Positions 1-7,950 of a stretch of 64,000 bases of DNA are shown here, one piece after another (the stretch's first letter is position 1; the number at the start of each line of letters is the position of its first letter). A model generated the notes under the pieces. It ran no database searches. It worked only from the letters and a program-made list of their open reading frames with translations, and was not told the origin of the DNA. Position numbers and translations under genes: made by a program. The stretch spans positions 62,001 through 126,000 of the forward strand of contig NZ_JAUYNX010000016.1 in NCBI RefSeq assembly GCF_030704825.1, given 5' to 3'. Origin of the DNA: Brevundimonas sp. (GTDB taxonomy: Bacteria > Pseudomonadota > Alphaproteobacteria > Caulobacterales > Caulobacteraceae).

Positions 1-396
1 CACGCCATTCCCCACCTCAAGGCCGCCGGCGGCGGATCGATCATCAACCTGTCGTCCATCTACGGCCTGGTCGGCGGGCCGGACGTGCCGCCGTATCATG
101 CGTCCAAGGGGGCCGTCCGGCTGATGACGAAGACGGACGCCCTGCTCTATGCGGCCGACCGGATCCGGGTGAATTCGATCCATCCGGGATTCATCTGGAC
201 GCCCATGGTCGAGGTCCATCTGGCCGGACAGGGGGATGTCGACGAGGGCCGCAGGGCCGCTGACGCGCTCCACCCGCTCGGCCATATCGGCGATCCCGAC
301 GACATCGCCTGGGGCGCCGTCTATCTGGCCTCGGACGAAGCCAAATTCGTCACTGGCGCCGAGCTCGTCATCGACGGCGGCTACACGGCCAGATAG
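1..396 (+). CDS. SDR-family oxidoreductase, 3' part (start lies before the window)
   Basis: The reading frame is open from the first base, so the gene begins upstream; about 131 C-terminal residues are visible. The Rossmann-fold short-chain dehydrogenase signature is clear: strand and serine region (INLSSIYG), then the catalytic YHASK motif about residue 31 of the visible part, the NSIHPGFIWTPM segment that closes over the cofactor, and the usual C-terminal VTGAELVIDGGYTAR. It probably reduces or oxidises a small alcohol/ketone with NAD(P)(H); the substrate cannot be read from the sequence. The end is 3 nt from the stop of a convergent gene, so the two share a 3' boundary. Confidence 0.9.
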   Translation, partial: HAIPHLKAAGGGSIINLSSIYGLVGGPDVPPYHASKGAVRLMTKTDALLYAADRIRVNSIHPGFIWTPMVEVHLAGQGDVDEGRRAADALHPLGHIGDPDDIAWGAVYLASDEAKFVTGAELVIDGGYTAR

Positions 397-399
397 GCC

Positions 400-1020
400 T
401 CAGTCCCGGCGATAGACCTGCACGACGCGGCGGGCCCGGTCCTGAACCTCGGCGCGGCAGCGATCGACCGCGTCCTTGCGCATCCCCTGGCCCACGCTTC
501 CGAAATTGTGATGGCCGATGATCTCCATGCCGGTCATCGCGGCGAAATGCGCATCGAAATGCTTTTGCATCGCCGACCAGGCCCCGCTGCTTTCGACCCA
601 GTCCTGGGGCGCGCCCGACGAGGTGAAGGTGATCATCTTGCGACCGCCGAGCAGGGGCTGGTTGCCGCCCGCGCGGATGGCCGAATAGCCGAAATCCATC
701 CCGAACACGCGCTCGACATAGCCCTTCATCATCGCCGGCGTGGCGTTGAACCAGAGAGGGTAGAAGAAGGCGAAGATATCCGCCCCCGCGATGGCCGCCC
801 GCTCCCGCGCCACGTCCGGCCTCACCGCGGCCCCCAGATGATCGGGCATCTCCTCGGCGCGAAGCCGGGGATCGAACCGAAGACGGTAGAGGTCGCGCAG
901 ATCCACCTCGCAGCCGGCGGCGCGCGCGGTGTCGGCGAAGGCGGCGGCCATGGCCAGCGTGAAGCTGCGCTTGCGCGGGTGGGCGGCGATGACGGCGACG
1001 CGGGGGGCTGAGGTTTGCAT
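400..1020 (-). CDS. NAD(P)H-dependent flavodoxin-fold oxidoreductase (Flavodoxin_2 family)
   Basis: A 206-residue protein with the flavodoxin-like fold of the MdaB/KefF/NQO family: an N-terminal beta strand plus phosphate loop (VAVIAAHPRKRSFT), the FMN/FAD-side motif FFYPLWFNATPAMMKG about residues 96-111, then GMDFGYS. Such enzymes do two-electron quinone or electrophile reduction in the cytosol. The longer frame reaches 1185, but the start at 1020 gives the normal N-terminus and excludes non-homologous sequence. An FNR/FixK-like box at 1054-1067 lies 33 nt upstream, shared with the divergent kinase gene, so oxygen-dependent control is likely. The substrate is unknown. Confidence 0.85.
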   Translation of the reverse strand: MQTSAPRVAVIAAHPRKRSFTLAMAAAFADTARAAGCEVDLRDLYRLRFDPRLRAEEMPDHLGAAVRPDVARERAAIAGADIFAFFYPLWFNATPAMMKGYVERVFGMDFGYSAIRAGGNQPLLGGRKMITFTSSGAPQDWVESSGAWSAMQKHFDAHFAAMTGMEIIGHHNFGSVGQGMRKDAVDRCRAEVQDRARRVVQVYRRD

Positions 1021-1053
1021 GATCCAAGTATCTGCCTTCCGCCGCGGGGCGGA

Positions 1054-1067
1054 TTGATCTGGCTCAA
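1054..1067. promoter_or_regulatory. FNR/FixK-type operator, one mismatch
   Basis: The 14-mer TTGATCTGGCTCAA fits the anaerobox TTGAT-N4-ATCAA at nine of ten conserved bases. It sits in the divergent gap between the flavodoxin-fold oxidoreductase (33 nt away) and the small histidine kinase (74 nt away). Two better copies occur at 4387 and 5291, which raises confidence that this one is real. Confidence 0.6.
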
Positions 1068-1141
1068 GCCCGCGCATGATCTGGATCAACGACGGGAGGA
1101 GGCGCGCACCTAACGTCGGTCTCCTGCCGAAGGGAAATCGC

Positions 1142-1765
1142 ATGCCCCAGTTGACACATGAAGGCCAGGACGCCGTGCGGGCCATGCATCACCAGATCGG
1201 CAACAGCCTGCAGTCGGTCGCCAGCCTGCTGATTCTCGAAAGTCGTTCCGCGCCCCCAGGAGCGGCGACCGTGCTGAGCGAGGCGGGACGCCGGATAGGG
1301 ACGGTGATGCGTCTGCACCAACGACTGCAGGAGACGGACGGCGACGTCGTCCGGCTCGAGGATCTGCTGGCTGACGTGTGCCGCGACGTCGCCCAACTGG
1401 ACGCGGTGGACCGTGACGCCGAGGTCCGCGTCGATATCCAGCCGTTTTGGGCCCGGCCGCAAACAGCATCCGCGCTGGCGATGATCACGGCCGAACTCCT
1501 TGGCAACGCCCTCGAGCACGGCCTCGCCAAGCGCCCGGGCGTCGTCGAGGTCAGCCTGCGAGACGCGCCGGACGGCGCGCGCCTGACCGTCCGCGACAGC
1601 GGGGCCGGAGTCCCGGACGGCGAGCTGAAAGCGGGATTCGGCCTGTCGCTGGCATCGCGCCTGGCGCGCCAGCTCGGCGGGCAGCTGAAACACACCTCCG
1701 GCGTCGGAGGCACGCAGTTCGAATTGATCTGCCGGGACGTGTGGCGCGACCAGTCAGGCGTCTGA
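1142..1765 (+). CDS. small soluble sensor histidine kinase (HisKA_2-type)
   Basis: A 207-residue kinase core without an evident sensory or membrane domain. The N-terminal dimerisation helix carries the HisKA_2-like phosphoacceptor region AMHHQIGNSLQSVASLL (His16/17). The HATPase domain follows, with N-box ELLGNALEHG (about 118-127), G1 box RDSGAGVP (151-158) and G2 box GFGLSLA (165-171). Short cytosolic kinases of this class often act on single-domain or PhyR-type receivers, but none is encoded nearby. The frame extends up to 1076; the ATG at 1142 was chosen because the family begins just before the H-box. It diverges from an FNR-like box, so it may belong to the low-oxygen group. Confidence 0.75.
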   Translation: MPQLTHEGQDAVRAMHHQIGNSLQSVASLLILESRSAPPGAATVLSEAGRRIGTVMRLHQRLQETDGDVVRLEDLLADVCRDVAQLDAVDRDAEVRVDIQPFWARPQTASALAMITAELLGNALEHGLAKRPGVVEVSLRDAPDGARLTVRDSGAGVPDGELKAGFGLSLASRLARQLGGQLKHTSGVGGTQFELICRDVWRDQSGV

Positions 1766-1839
1766 AGTCCGCTGGCCGGTCGCTCCAACGCCGAAATCGC
1801 CGCCCCCCTCGCGAGGGCCGCCGGTCCACAGGGAAGCGC

Positions 1840-3435
1840 TCACCGCCCGCCGCCGCCCGAAGGTCGGCTGATCGCCGCTTCCAGACTGCGGATCAGGGCC
1901 TGTCGTCCGGCGTCGTCGGGCAACTGCTGCAGGACGGTGTTCAACTCGGCCAGGAAGGCGGCGCGGTCATTGTGCCAGTCCGGCCGGGTCGCCTGTCCCG
2001 GGGCGAGCCGCGCCCGCCCCCGGCCGATCGGCTCCGCCTTGTCGCGGGTCAGGGCGTAGGTCTGGTCGAGGCCCGCCGTGATCGCGCGATAGCCCAGCCC
2101 GGACAGACGGGCGCCGAGCGTGGCGACGGCGGCGGGTTCGCCGTGGTCGAGAAGCACATTGCCCGCGACGGAGCCCCGGGCCTTCAGCCAGTCGACCAGT
2201 TCGGTCGCGTCCCCGTGGCCGGAGTAGTTGTCCAGGTTGCGGACACGAGCGCCGACCTGGATGTCCTCGCCCTGGATCCGCACCGCCGTCCTGCCTTCGA
2301 CCAGCAACCGTCCGAGCGTGCCAGCGGCCTGGAAGCCGGTGATCAGCACCGTGACCTGCTTGCGCCACAGCAGCCGCTTCAGATGGCGCCGGATGCGGCC
2401 GGCGTCGCACATGCCGCTGCCCGCCAGGATCACATGCCAGCCGGTCAGCCGCTCCAGCCGGTCGCTCTCCTGCGGTCGCAACAGGTGATGGAGCCTGGTC
2501 GCATGACGCAGGGGTTCGAACGGATTTTCGCCGGAGTCCCCATTCCAGCCCCGCCGAAGAAACACCTCCGTCGCCTCGATGGCCAGGGGCGAGTCGAGGA
2601 AGATCTCCGCCGCCAGATCCGGCTCGGCGTCCATCACCGCCAGCAGGTCGAGGATCAGCTCCTGGGCCCGGCCGATGGCGAAGGTCGGCATGAGAAGGGG
2701 GCCGCCCGCGGCCTTGGCGGCGCGCAGCTCTCCGGCCAGCGCCCGACGCCGCGCGGACAACTCCAGATCGATGCGCTCCCGGTCTCCATAGGTGCTTTCC
2801 AGGACGATGTGGTCCACATCCGTCGGGCCCGAAGGCGCGGGCAGGAACGGCTGACGGCCGGAGCCGACGTCGCCCGAGAAGAGAAGGGTCAGCGGGTCTT
2901 CGCCACGACCGATCCGGACCTCGATCGAGGCCGCGCCGAGCAGATGGCCGGCCGGCCACCAGACCGCCTCGACGCCATTCACCACATCATGCGGAGCGTT
3001 GAATTTCACCGTCTCGAAAAGGCGCAGGGTCGGTTCGACGTCGGAGGTCGTATAGATCGGCTCGACCCGCTTCAGGCCGCGCTGCTCGTTGCGGCGATTG
3101 AGATGGCGGACCTCGCTTTCCTGGATGCCGGCGGCGTCGGCCAGCATGACCTCGCACAGGTCGCGGGTGCCTCTCGTGGCGAGAATCGGGCCCCGGAATC
3201 CCGCGCGGACAAGCTTCGGCAACAGGCCGGAATGGTCGATGTGGGCATGGGTCAACAGCACCGCGTCGATCTTGCCGGCGTCGAACGGAAACGGCTCGTA
3301 GTTGAGCGCCTTGAGCGTCTTCGGGCCCTGAAACATACCGCAATCGACCAGCAGGCGGGCGCCGCCGGTGTCCAGCAGCATGCACGAGCCGGTGACGCAC
3401 TCGGCGGCGCCGTGGAAGGTCAGATTCACCGTCAT
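1840..3435 (-). CDS. MBL-fold / beta-CASP / RNA-specificity domain hydrolase
   Basis: A 531-residue protein with the full metallo-beta-lactamase core: strand TFHGAAECVTGSC, the zinc motif HAHIDH at residues 63-68, the metal aspartate region LLFSGDVGSG, then a beta-CASP insertion and the C-terminal RNA-specificity domain (NYSGHGDATELVDW, LDHGEP). Family members are RNA-processing exo/endonucleases related to CPSF73; bacterial members of this size have poorly known targets. It is encoded 42 nt downstream of a universal stress protein on the same strand and is probably co-transcribed with it from the FNR-type box at 4387. This MBL-USP pairing recurs in low-oxygen stress loci (knowledge of the family, not shown here). 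Confidence 0.9.
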   Translation of the reverse strand: MTVNLTFHGAAECVTGSCMLLDTGGARLLVDCGMFQGPKTLKALNYEPFPFDAGKIDAVLLTHAHIDHSGLLPKLVRAGFRGPILATRGTRDLCEVMLADAAGIQESEVRHLNRRNEQRGLKRVEPIYTTSDVEPTLRLFETVKFNAPHDVVNGVEAVWWPAGHLLGAASIEVRIGRGEDPLTLLFSGDVGSGRQPFLPAPSGPTDVDHIVLESTYGDRERIDLELSARRRALAGELRAAKAAGGPLLMPTFAIGRAQELILDLLAVMDAEPDLAAEIFLDSPLAIEATEVFLRRGWNGDSGENPFEPLRHATRLHHLLRPQESDRLERLTGWHVILAGSGMCDAGRIRRHLKRLLWRKQVTVLITGFQAAGTLGRLLVEGRTAVRIQGEDIQVGARVRNLDNYSGHGDATELVDWLKARGSVAGNVLLDHGEPAAVATLGARLSGLGYRAITAGLDQTYALTRDKAEPIGRGRARLAPGQATRPDWHNDRAAFLAELNTVLQQLPDDAGRQALIRSLEAAISRPSGGGGR

Positions 3436-3477
3436 CTCGCGGGCCCCCGGAAGATCGGAATGGCGGTTGCGCCCATC

Positions 3478-4338
3478 TCAGTGGGCCAGCAGCAGGTTGG
3501 GGCCGTCCTTGCAGCCGAGGAAGGCGCGCGTGGCTCCGCCGAACACCGCCTCGCGGAGACGGGACCGCCCCCAGGCGCCGGCGATCAGGAGGGTGGCCGC
3601 CTTGCCTTTCGCCGCCGCGATCAGTGCGGCGCCCTCATCTCTCCCTTCGACCAGGACGGCCGCGCCCTCTCCGACGCCATGGAGCCGGAGGTAGGCGTTC
3701 AGGGCGTCGATGTCGGGGTCGGTCGCGTCCTGATCGAGGCCGGTCACGCACTGCACGATGTGAATCTCGCTGGCCATGGCCAGCAGGGGAAGGGCGGCCT
3801 TGACCGCCCGTCCCGCCTGAGGACTGCCGTCCCAGGCGATCGCCGCCGGCCCCGAGAGCGAATCCACGTCATGACGCGCGACCAGCACCGGCGCGCGGTC
3901 GGCGAGAAGACATTGGCCGAACACATCGCGCCCGGGGCCGCGATCCAGATGCCCCTGACCGAAGACGACGAGATCGGCCAGCGGAGCCTGGCGGCTCACG
4001 GCCAGCGCCGGCCTCAGACCGCGGCCCAGGACCGACATCCGCGGCGCGCCTTCGCCGGGACCGAACACGACATCGGCCTCGTTGGCGGCGGCCCGCGCCG
4101 ACGCCTCGATCCGGCCCTGAAGTTCGCGCTCCGCGGCGGCCAGCTCCTCGACCGCCTCCGGCGACAGGTGGGCGCCGAGGGTCATGCCCAGGGCGATCAT
4201 GTCGGCGGCGCTGTCCGGATAGACGGGCAGGACCTCGACTACGCCGTCGTGCTGGCTGGCGAGGCCGCTCGCCAGGCCGAGGGCCTGGCCGTCGCCGTCC
4301 CCGCCCGCCGCGATGGCTATGATGTGTTTCAGGCTCAT
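3478..4338 (-). CDS. tandem-domain universal stress protein
   Basis: A 286-residue protein made of two UspA-like halves. The N-terminal half starts MSLKHIIAIAAGG. The C-terminal half ends with the nucleotide-binding pattern LIAGAWGRSRLREAVFGGATRAFL-type G-x2-G-x9-G-T. A longer frame begins at 4362, but the ATG at 4338 has a good ribosome site (CGGAGG, 5 nt away) and matches family starts. An FNR/FixK palindrome lies 48 nt upstream (4387-4400). The gene probably heads a two-gene unit with the beta-CASP hydrolase. The role is likely stress survival under low oxygen; ligand and partner are unknown. Confidence 0.88.
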   Translation of the reverse strand: MSLKHIIAIAAGGDGDGQALGLASGLASQHDGVVEVLPVYPDSAADMIALGMTLGAHLSPEAVEELAAAERELQGRIEASARAAANEADVVFGPGEGAPRMSVLGRGLRPALAVSRQAPLADLVVFGQGHLDRGPGRDVFGQCLLADRAPVLVARHDVDSLSGPAAIAWDGSPQAGRAVKAALPLLAMASEIHIVQCVTGLDQDATDPDIDALNAYLRLHGVGEGAAVLVEGRDEGAALIAAAKGKAATLLIAGAWGRSRLREAVFGGATRAFLGCKDGPNLLLAH

Positions 4339-4386
4339 GTCGACCTCCGTTCGGGGGGACACTGCACCGCGCGTTGCGGCCGGCCC

Positions 4387-4400
4387 TTGATCGACATCAA
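4387..4400. promoter_or_regulatory. FNR/FixK-type operator (perfect half-sites)
   Basis: TTGATCGACATCAA matches TTGAT-N4-ATCAA exactly. It is 48 nt upstream of the USP start at 4338. The site overlaps the stop codon of the PPOX gene (4397-4399), so the operator is partly inside the preceding coding sequence. Confidence 0.75.
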
Positions 4401-4882
4401 GCGGCCGGGAGGTCGCCGATCGAGAAGACCTGCGCCTCGCTACGTCCGTCGACGACCCCGACGCTGGACACGATCTCCGGGACGAAATGCATGACGGCCA
4501 CGGCGTGTCCGCCGGGGCAGTAGACGTGCACGTCCGGATAGCGGGCGGCGACCTGACGGTTCAGCCGTTCGATCATCGAAGGATCGACGACCTCCCTGAC
4601 CCGACCCGACATGGAGACGCCGACGGCGTCGCCGCGCGGGCTGCTTTCCGAACGGATGGCCACGGCCGCGCGGGGGTCGTGTTCGGCGTTGGCGAATTTC
4701 TGGCTCGAGCGGGAGACGATGAAATAGAGATTGAGCCCCTCGTTCAGATAGCCGACCGTCGTCACATGGGGCCAGCCGTCGGGCCGGTTGAGCGCCACGC
4801 TCATCAGCCTCTCGCGATCCAGCAGGCCGGCGATGGCCTCGACGGCCCGCCCGTGGATGGGCGCCGGGGCCGGACCGCTCAT
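4397..4882 (-). CDS. pyridoxamine 5'-phosphate oxidase-fold (PPOX) flavin/heme-binding protein
   Basis: A 161-residue split-barrel protein of the PPOX superfamily. Visible signatures are LLDRERLMSVALNRPDGWPHVTTV-type N-terminal strand, LYFIVSRSSQKFANAEHDPRAAVAI in the middle (the KxxNxxxxPxVAV region), and a GRVREV strand. These proteins bind FMN, F420 or heme; which one cannot be told. The ATG at 4882 overlaps the stop of the cytochrome gene by 4 nt (ATGA), so the two are translationally coupled, and both should be driven by the FNR-type box at 5291. The much longer frame reaching 5353 is an artefact of GC-rich sequence. Confidence 0.85.
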   Translation of the reverse strand: MSGPAPAPIHGRAVEAIAGLLDRERLMSVALNRPDGWPHVTTVGYLNEGLNLYFIVSRSSQKFANAEHDPRAAVAIRSESSPRGDAVGVSMSGRVREVVDPSMIERLNRQVAARYPDVHVYCPGGHAVAVMHFVPEIVSSVGVVDGRSEAQVFSIGDLPAA

Positions 4883-5256
4883 TGCTCCGCCTCCAGGGTT
4901 TCCAGCCAGGCGACGATGTCGTCGATCTCGCTGGCGCGGAATATGTACCCGGGCATCGCGGGGTGGGTGGTCACCAGTCCTTCGGCGAAGGCTTCCTCCA
5001 GGCGGTTCATCGGGTAGCGGCGGACAATTTCGCGCAGCGGCGTCGCGTCCGGCAGCGGACTGTCCCCCGTCGAACCGGTCGCATGGCAGCCGGCGCAGGC
5101 GGTCGAGGTCAGCAGGCGGCCGCGCTCGATCGCCCCGGCGGAGACGCCGGCGGGCTCCGCGGGCCCCGTCTGCTGGAGACTCCGGACGCCGGGCGAAGAA
5201 CATCCGCCCGCGACGAGGATACAGGCGACGACGATGGCTCGGACGGTGGCTGACAT
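4879..5256 (-). CDS. monoheme cytochrome c lipoprotein
   Basis: A 125-residue exported protein. The N-terminus has a hydrophobic segment ending in the lipobox VAGGC (Cys19), so it should be anchored to a membrane in the periplasm. The heme site is CAGCH (Cys54, Cys57, His58) and Met101 in HPAMPGY is the likely sixth ligand, as in class I cytochromes c. It likely shuttles electrons in a small chain active at low oxygen. The start at 5256 is chosen because the signal peptide begins there. It is first in an operon with the PPOX gene; a perfect FNR-type palindrome lies 34 nt upstream and no clear ribosome site precedes the ATG, so a leaderless message is possible. Confidence 0.88.
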   Translation of the reverse strand: MSATVRAIVVACILVAGGCSSPGVRSLQQTGPAEPAGVSAGAIERGRLLTSTACAGCHATGSTGDSPLPDATPLREIVRRYPMNRLEEAFAEGLVTTHPAMPGYIFRASEIDDIVAWLETLEAEQ

Positions 5257-5290
5257 GGTTTGACCATGCCGGTTCGATCGGCTCCCGGCC

Positions 5291-5304
5291 TTGATCCGGA
5301 TCAA
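5291..5304. promoter_or_regulatory. FNR/FixK-type operator, perfect palindrome in a divergent promoter
   Basis: TTGATCCGGATCAA is a perfect 14-bp palindrome matching TTGAT-N4-ATCAA. It lies between the cytochrome gene (34 nt) and the second universal stress gene (47 nt), and can serve both directions. This is the strongest of three such boxes in the first 5.3 kb. Confidence 0.8.
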
Positions 5305-5351
5305 GGCGGGCGAGGCGCTTCCGCGGCCTGTTGTGGCCAAGGAGATCGCCC

Positions 5352-6182
5352 ATGACCTACGCCAGCATACTCGTCGCCGTCGAAGATGGAGAGGAAAGCG
5401 ACAGCCGACTTGAACTCGCCTGCGATCTCGCCATCGCCTTCGATTCCCTGCTCATCGGCCTGTCGGTCGGCTCGATCGCCCCGCCCCTGTACGACCCGCT
5501 GGCGGGCGGAGCGATGGTCGGGGAATTGCTGACCCTCTATCGCGACATGGCTGAGGCCGACGTTGAACGGGCGCGCCTTCGCTTCGCGGAGATCGCGGCC
5601 GACCGCGCCGTCGAGACCGAATGGCGGGGCGGCGTCGGCTATCCGGCGGAGTTCCTTTCGCGGGCCGCCCGGGCGGCGGACCTGGTGATCGTCGGCGGAC
5701 GGAACCGGCACGCTCCCGATCACGCGCCGGGCGTCGCGGACGTGCTGATGGGATGCGGTCGTCCGGTGCTGGTGACCCCTCCGACCCGGGTGCGCTCGCC
5801 GATCGGAAATCCGGCCCTCGTCGCCTGGAAGGACTGTCGCGAGGCGCGCCACGCGCTCGCCGGCGCCCTTCCCCTTCTCCAGCGCGCCTCCGGCGTCACG
5901 CTCTTCAGCGTCCGCGCCGCGGAGGAACAGGAGAGCGCCGACGGCGAGATGGCCGAGGTGGTCCGCTATCTCGCGCGCCATGACATTCACGCCGAGCCCG
6001 TCCTCGCTCTCGCCGGCCAGGAGCCCGCCGGCCGCCAGATCCTGGATGAGGCCGTGGCGCGCGAGGCCGGTCTGATCGTCGCCGGCGCCTACGGCCATGC
6101 CCGGCTGCGGGAATGGGCCCTCGGAGGCGTGACCCGCAGCCTGATCGCCGACAGCACCGTCTGTCTGGCGCTCGCGCACTGA
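5352..6182 (+). CDS. tandem-domain universal stress protein
   Basis: A 276-residue, two-domain UspA-like protein. It starts MTYASILVAVEDGEESDSR. The first half contains DLVIVGGRNRHAPDHAPG, and the second half ends with GLIVAGAYGHARLREWALGG followed by a VTRSL segment, the ATP-binding G-x2-G-x9-G-x-T/S pattern. The ATG at 5352 follows AAGGAG by 6 nt; the upstream ATG at 5331 lies in the promoter. It diverges from the cytochrome/PPOX operon around a shared FNR-type box. It is a paralogue of the gene at 3478; the pair suggests stress or dormancy functions when oxygen falls. Confidence 0.9.
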   Translation: MTYASILVAVEDGEESDSRLELACDLAIAFDSLLIGLSVGSIAPPLYDPLAGGAMVGELLTLYRDMAEADVERARLRFAEIAADRAVETEWRGGVGYPAEFLSRAARAADLVIVGGRNRHAPDHAPGVADVLMGCGRPVLVTPPTRVRSPIGNPALVAWKDCREARHALAGALPLLQRASGVTLFSVRAAEEQESADGEMAEVVRYLARHDIHAEPVLALAGQEPAGRQILDEAVAREAGLIVAGAYGHARLREWALGGVTRSLIADSTVCLALAH

Positions 6183-6273
6183 AGGGGCCCCTGGTGGCCT
6201 CCGCTGTGTCCATCGCCGCCAGCGCCGGCGCCGCCCATGCCTGTGGCGTGGAAGGCGCGAGGGAGTCCGTAAC

Positions 6274-6855
6274 GTGACCCGCATCCTCATCCTCGACGGC
6301 CACCCCGATCCGGATCCCGCGCGCTATTGTCACGCCCTGGCCGCCAGCTATGCGCAGGGCGCCGCCGGGACCGGGCATGTGATCCACCGCACGAACCTGT
6401 CGGATCTCGACTTTCCGGACCTTCGGTCCAGAAGCGACTGGGAGGAGGGCCCGACGCCGGCCGCGATCCTCGCCCTGCAGGATCAGCTGGCCTGGGCCGA
6501 GCATATCGTGATCGTCTATCCGCTCTGGCTGGGCGGCATGCCGGCGCGACTGAAGGCCCTGCTCGAACAGGCCTTCCGTCCCGCCTTCGCCTTCGGCGGC
6601 AAGGCGGTCTCGCCGGGCGGCGGCAAGCTGAAGGGGCGTTCCGCGCGGATCGTGGTCACGATGGGGATGCCGGCCGCCGCCTACCGGGTCTTCTACTTCG
6701 CCCACTCGCTGCGCAGCCTGAAGCGCAACATCCTCGCCCTCGTCGGCATCGGACCGGTCCGGGACACCATCATCGGCGCGGTCGAGACCCGGTCGGACGA
6801 GAGCCGCAAGCGGTGTCTGCAGCGCCTGCGCCGGATGGGCGAACAGGCCGCCTGA
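6274..6855 (+). CDS. NAD(P)H-dependent flavodoxin-fold oxidoreductase
   Basis: A 193-residue Flavodoxin_2 protein starting at GTG: MTRILILDGHPDPDPARYCHA matches the N-terminal strand and phosphate loop, and IVIVYPLWLGGMPARLKALL with QAFRPAFAF is the family flavin-binding and hydrophobic pocket segment. The C-terminal part has a basic helix (RSLKRNIL). It probably reduces quinones or other electrophiles, like the protein at 400-1020, of which it is a distant relative. It lies 91 nt after the second universal stress gene on the same strand and may be read from that promoter; no separate FNR box is visible. Confidence 0.83.
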   Translation: MTRILILDGHPDPDPARYCHALAASYAQGAAGTGHVIHRTNLSDLDFPDLRSRSDWEEGPTPAAILALQDQLAWAEHIVIVYPLWLGGMPARLKALLEQAFRPAFAFGGKAVSPGGGKLKGRSARIVVTMGMPAAAYRVFYFAHSLRSLKRNILALVGIGPVRDTIIGAVETRSDESRKRCLQRLRRMGEQAA

Positions 6856-6873
6856 CACCGGCGGCCTGTCAGG

Positions 6874-7648
6874 TCACGGCGCGACGTCCAGGGTCAGCAC
6901 CTCGTAGATCACCAGATCTCCGCCCGTGGCCCGCAGGGTGACGACGGCGGCCGCCTCGTCCGGGGGCAGGGGCAGGTCGAGCGACAGGAAGGCGTCCCGC
7001 CGTCGGCCATGCCGACCTTCACCCCCAGGGCGCCCGGCGTCCCGGCCAGATCGTGGGCGGCCAGCAGGCCGGCGTGGACCTTGTGCCAGGCGTAGATCGG
7101 AACCCAGCCGTCGTTGAGGCCGAAGGGGGTGACCCGGATTTCGCCGCGACGCAGTTGCTCGAAGACCCGCTTGCCGTCGACCGCGCCGGTCTGCCCCCAC
7201 AGGGTCGCGCCGCCCACATAGCCGTCGCCGTGGGCGGCCTGGATTCGCGTCATCTCAGCGACCGTGTCGGCGAGGCGCCGGCGCAGGAGAGGATCGTCGG
7301 TGTTGGCGACCAGAAGCGCGCAACCGCTGAGATAGTGCCCAGGCTGTGGCCCGCGATGCTCTGGGCCTCCCATCCGCCATAGATGTCTCCCCGGGGCGGC
7401 AGGTTGGCCGCCTTGTGGAAATTATGCAGCAGGCGATCAGGCGACAGCGAGGCCAGCCAGGCGCGATTGGCGGCCTGGGCGTCGGCGAAAATGGACGGCT
7501 TCAGGGTCACGTGGCGCGCCGGAACCGGCTTGACGGATTGGCGCCGGGCGCCGGCGAATGCGGGACGGGCGAAGGCAAGGCCGGCCGCCGCGGTCGCCGT
7601 GCTCATCAACCGGCGTCGGGTCATGCGACCCGCCTGGATGGCGTCCAT
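6874..7648 (-). pseudogene. remnant of a GH127/DUF1680 (beta-L-arabinofuranosidase-like) gene
   Basis: The N-terminus is intact: a twin-arginine-like signal (MTRRRLMSTATAAAGLAFA) and the conserved RLLHNFHKAANLPPRGDIYGGWE stretch, split here between two halves for length. At about 7336-7341 the frame breaks: adding one C restores GHSLGHYLSGCALL, so a single base is missing. The second frame continues with AHGDGYVGG, DGKRVFEQLRRGEIR and LNDGWVPIYAWHKVHAGLL, all GH127 landmarks, then stops matching near 7010. After a further frame change only a short C-terminal tail remains (LDLPLPPDEAAAVV...). The family usually has 600-800 residues, so several hundred central residues are gone. The gene is dead or a sequencing error plus deletion. 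Confidence 0.8.
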
Positions 7649-7767
7649 GCTTTCCTCGCGCGGGCCCGCGCCGCCTTGCCGCGACGGTCCCGGCCGGCGC
7701 CTTGGCAATGGTATCACCAGTCAAAATGCAATCATCTGTGAGAACAGATATGGCGGACCCCGACGTC

Positions 7768-7950
7768 TCAGCGCTTCTTGCCCAGCTCGGCGGCGATGTC
7801 CTTGACGTTGCGGCCCGCCTTGCGATGGGCGGCGGTCAGCTGCTCGCGGGTCACGCCCCAGCGCTTCATCCAGTGTTCGACGGCCTGGCGCTCGGACAGG
7901 TCCAGCCGGTCCTTGTCGATGAAACCGCGCTTGTCCTTCAGGCCCGCCAT
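7768..7950 (-). CDS. DUF3606 small protein
   Basis: A 60-residue basic protein matching the short DUF3606 family, with the typical pattern of a helix containing the tyrosine/histidine-tryptophan pair (EHWMKRWGVTREQLTAAH) and a closing KDIAAEL helix. The family is common in alphaproteobacteria, has no known function, and looks like a small helical, perhaps nucleic-acid-binding, unit. It stands alone between a decayed gene and pyk; the ATG at 7950 follows a GGAG-type site (GAGGAGCG). The upstream start in the longer frame (7981) would give a non-homologous extension. Confidence 0.75.
   Translation of the reverse strand: MAGLKDKRGFIDKDRLDLSERQAVEHWMKRWGVTREQLTAAHRKAGRNVKDIAAELGKKR

Noticed and set aside
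1447..4494. A 1015-residue plus-strand open frame
   Set aside because: It runs antisense to the beta-CASP and USP genes, has low-complexity Arg/Gly/Pro content and no recognisable domain; stop codons are rare in this GC-rich strand.
4397..5353. A 318-residue frame extending the PPOX gene
   Set aside because: The upstream part is antisense-like shadow across the cytochrome gene; only the part from 4882 matches the PPOX family.
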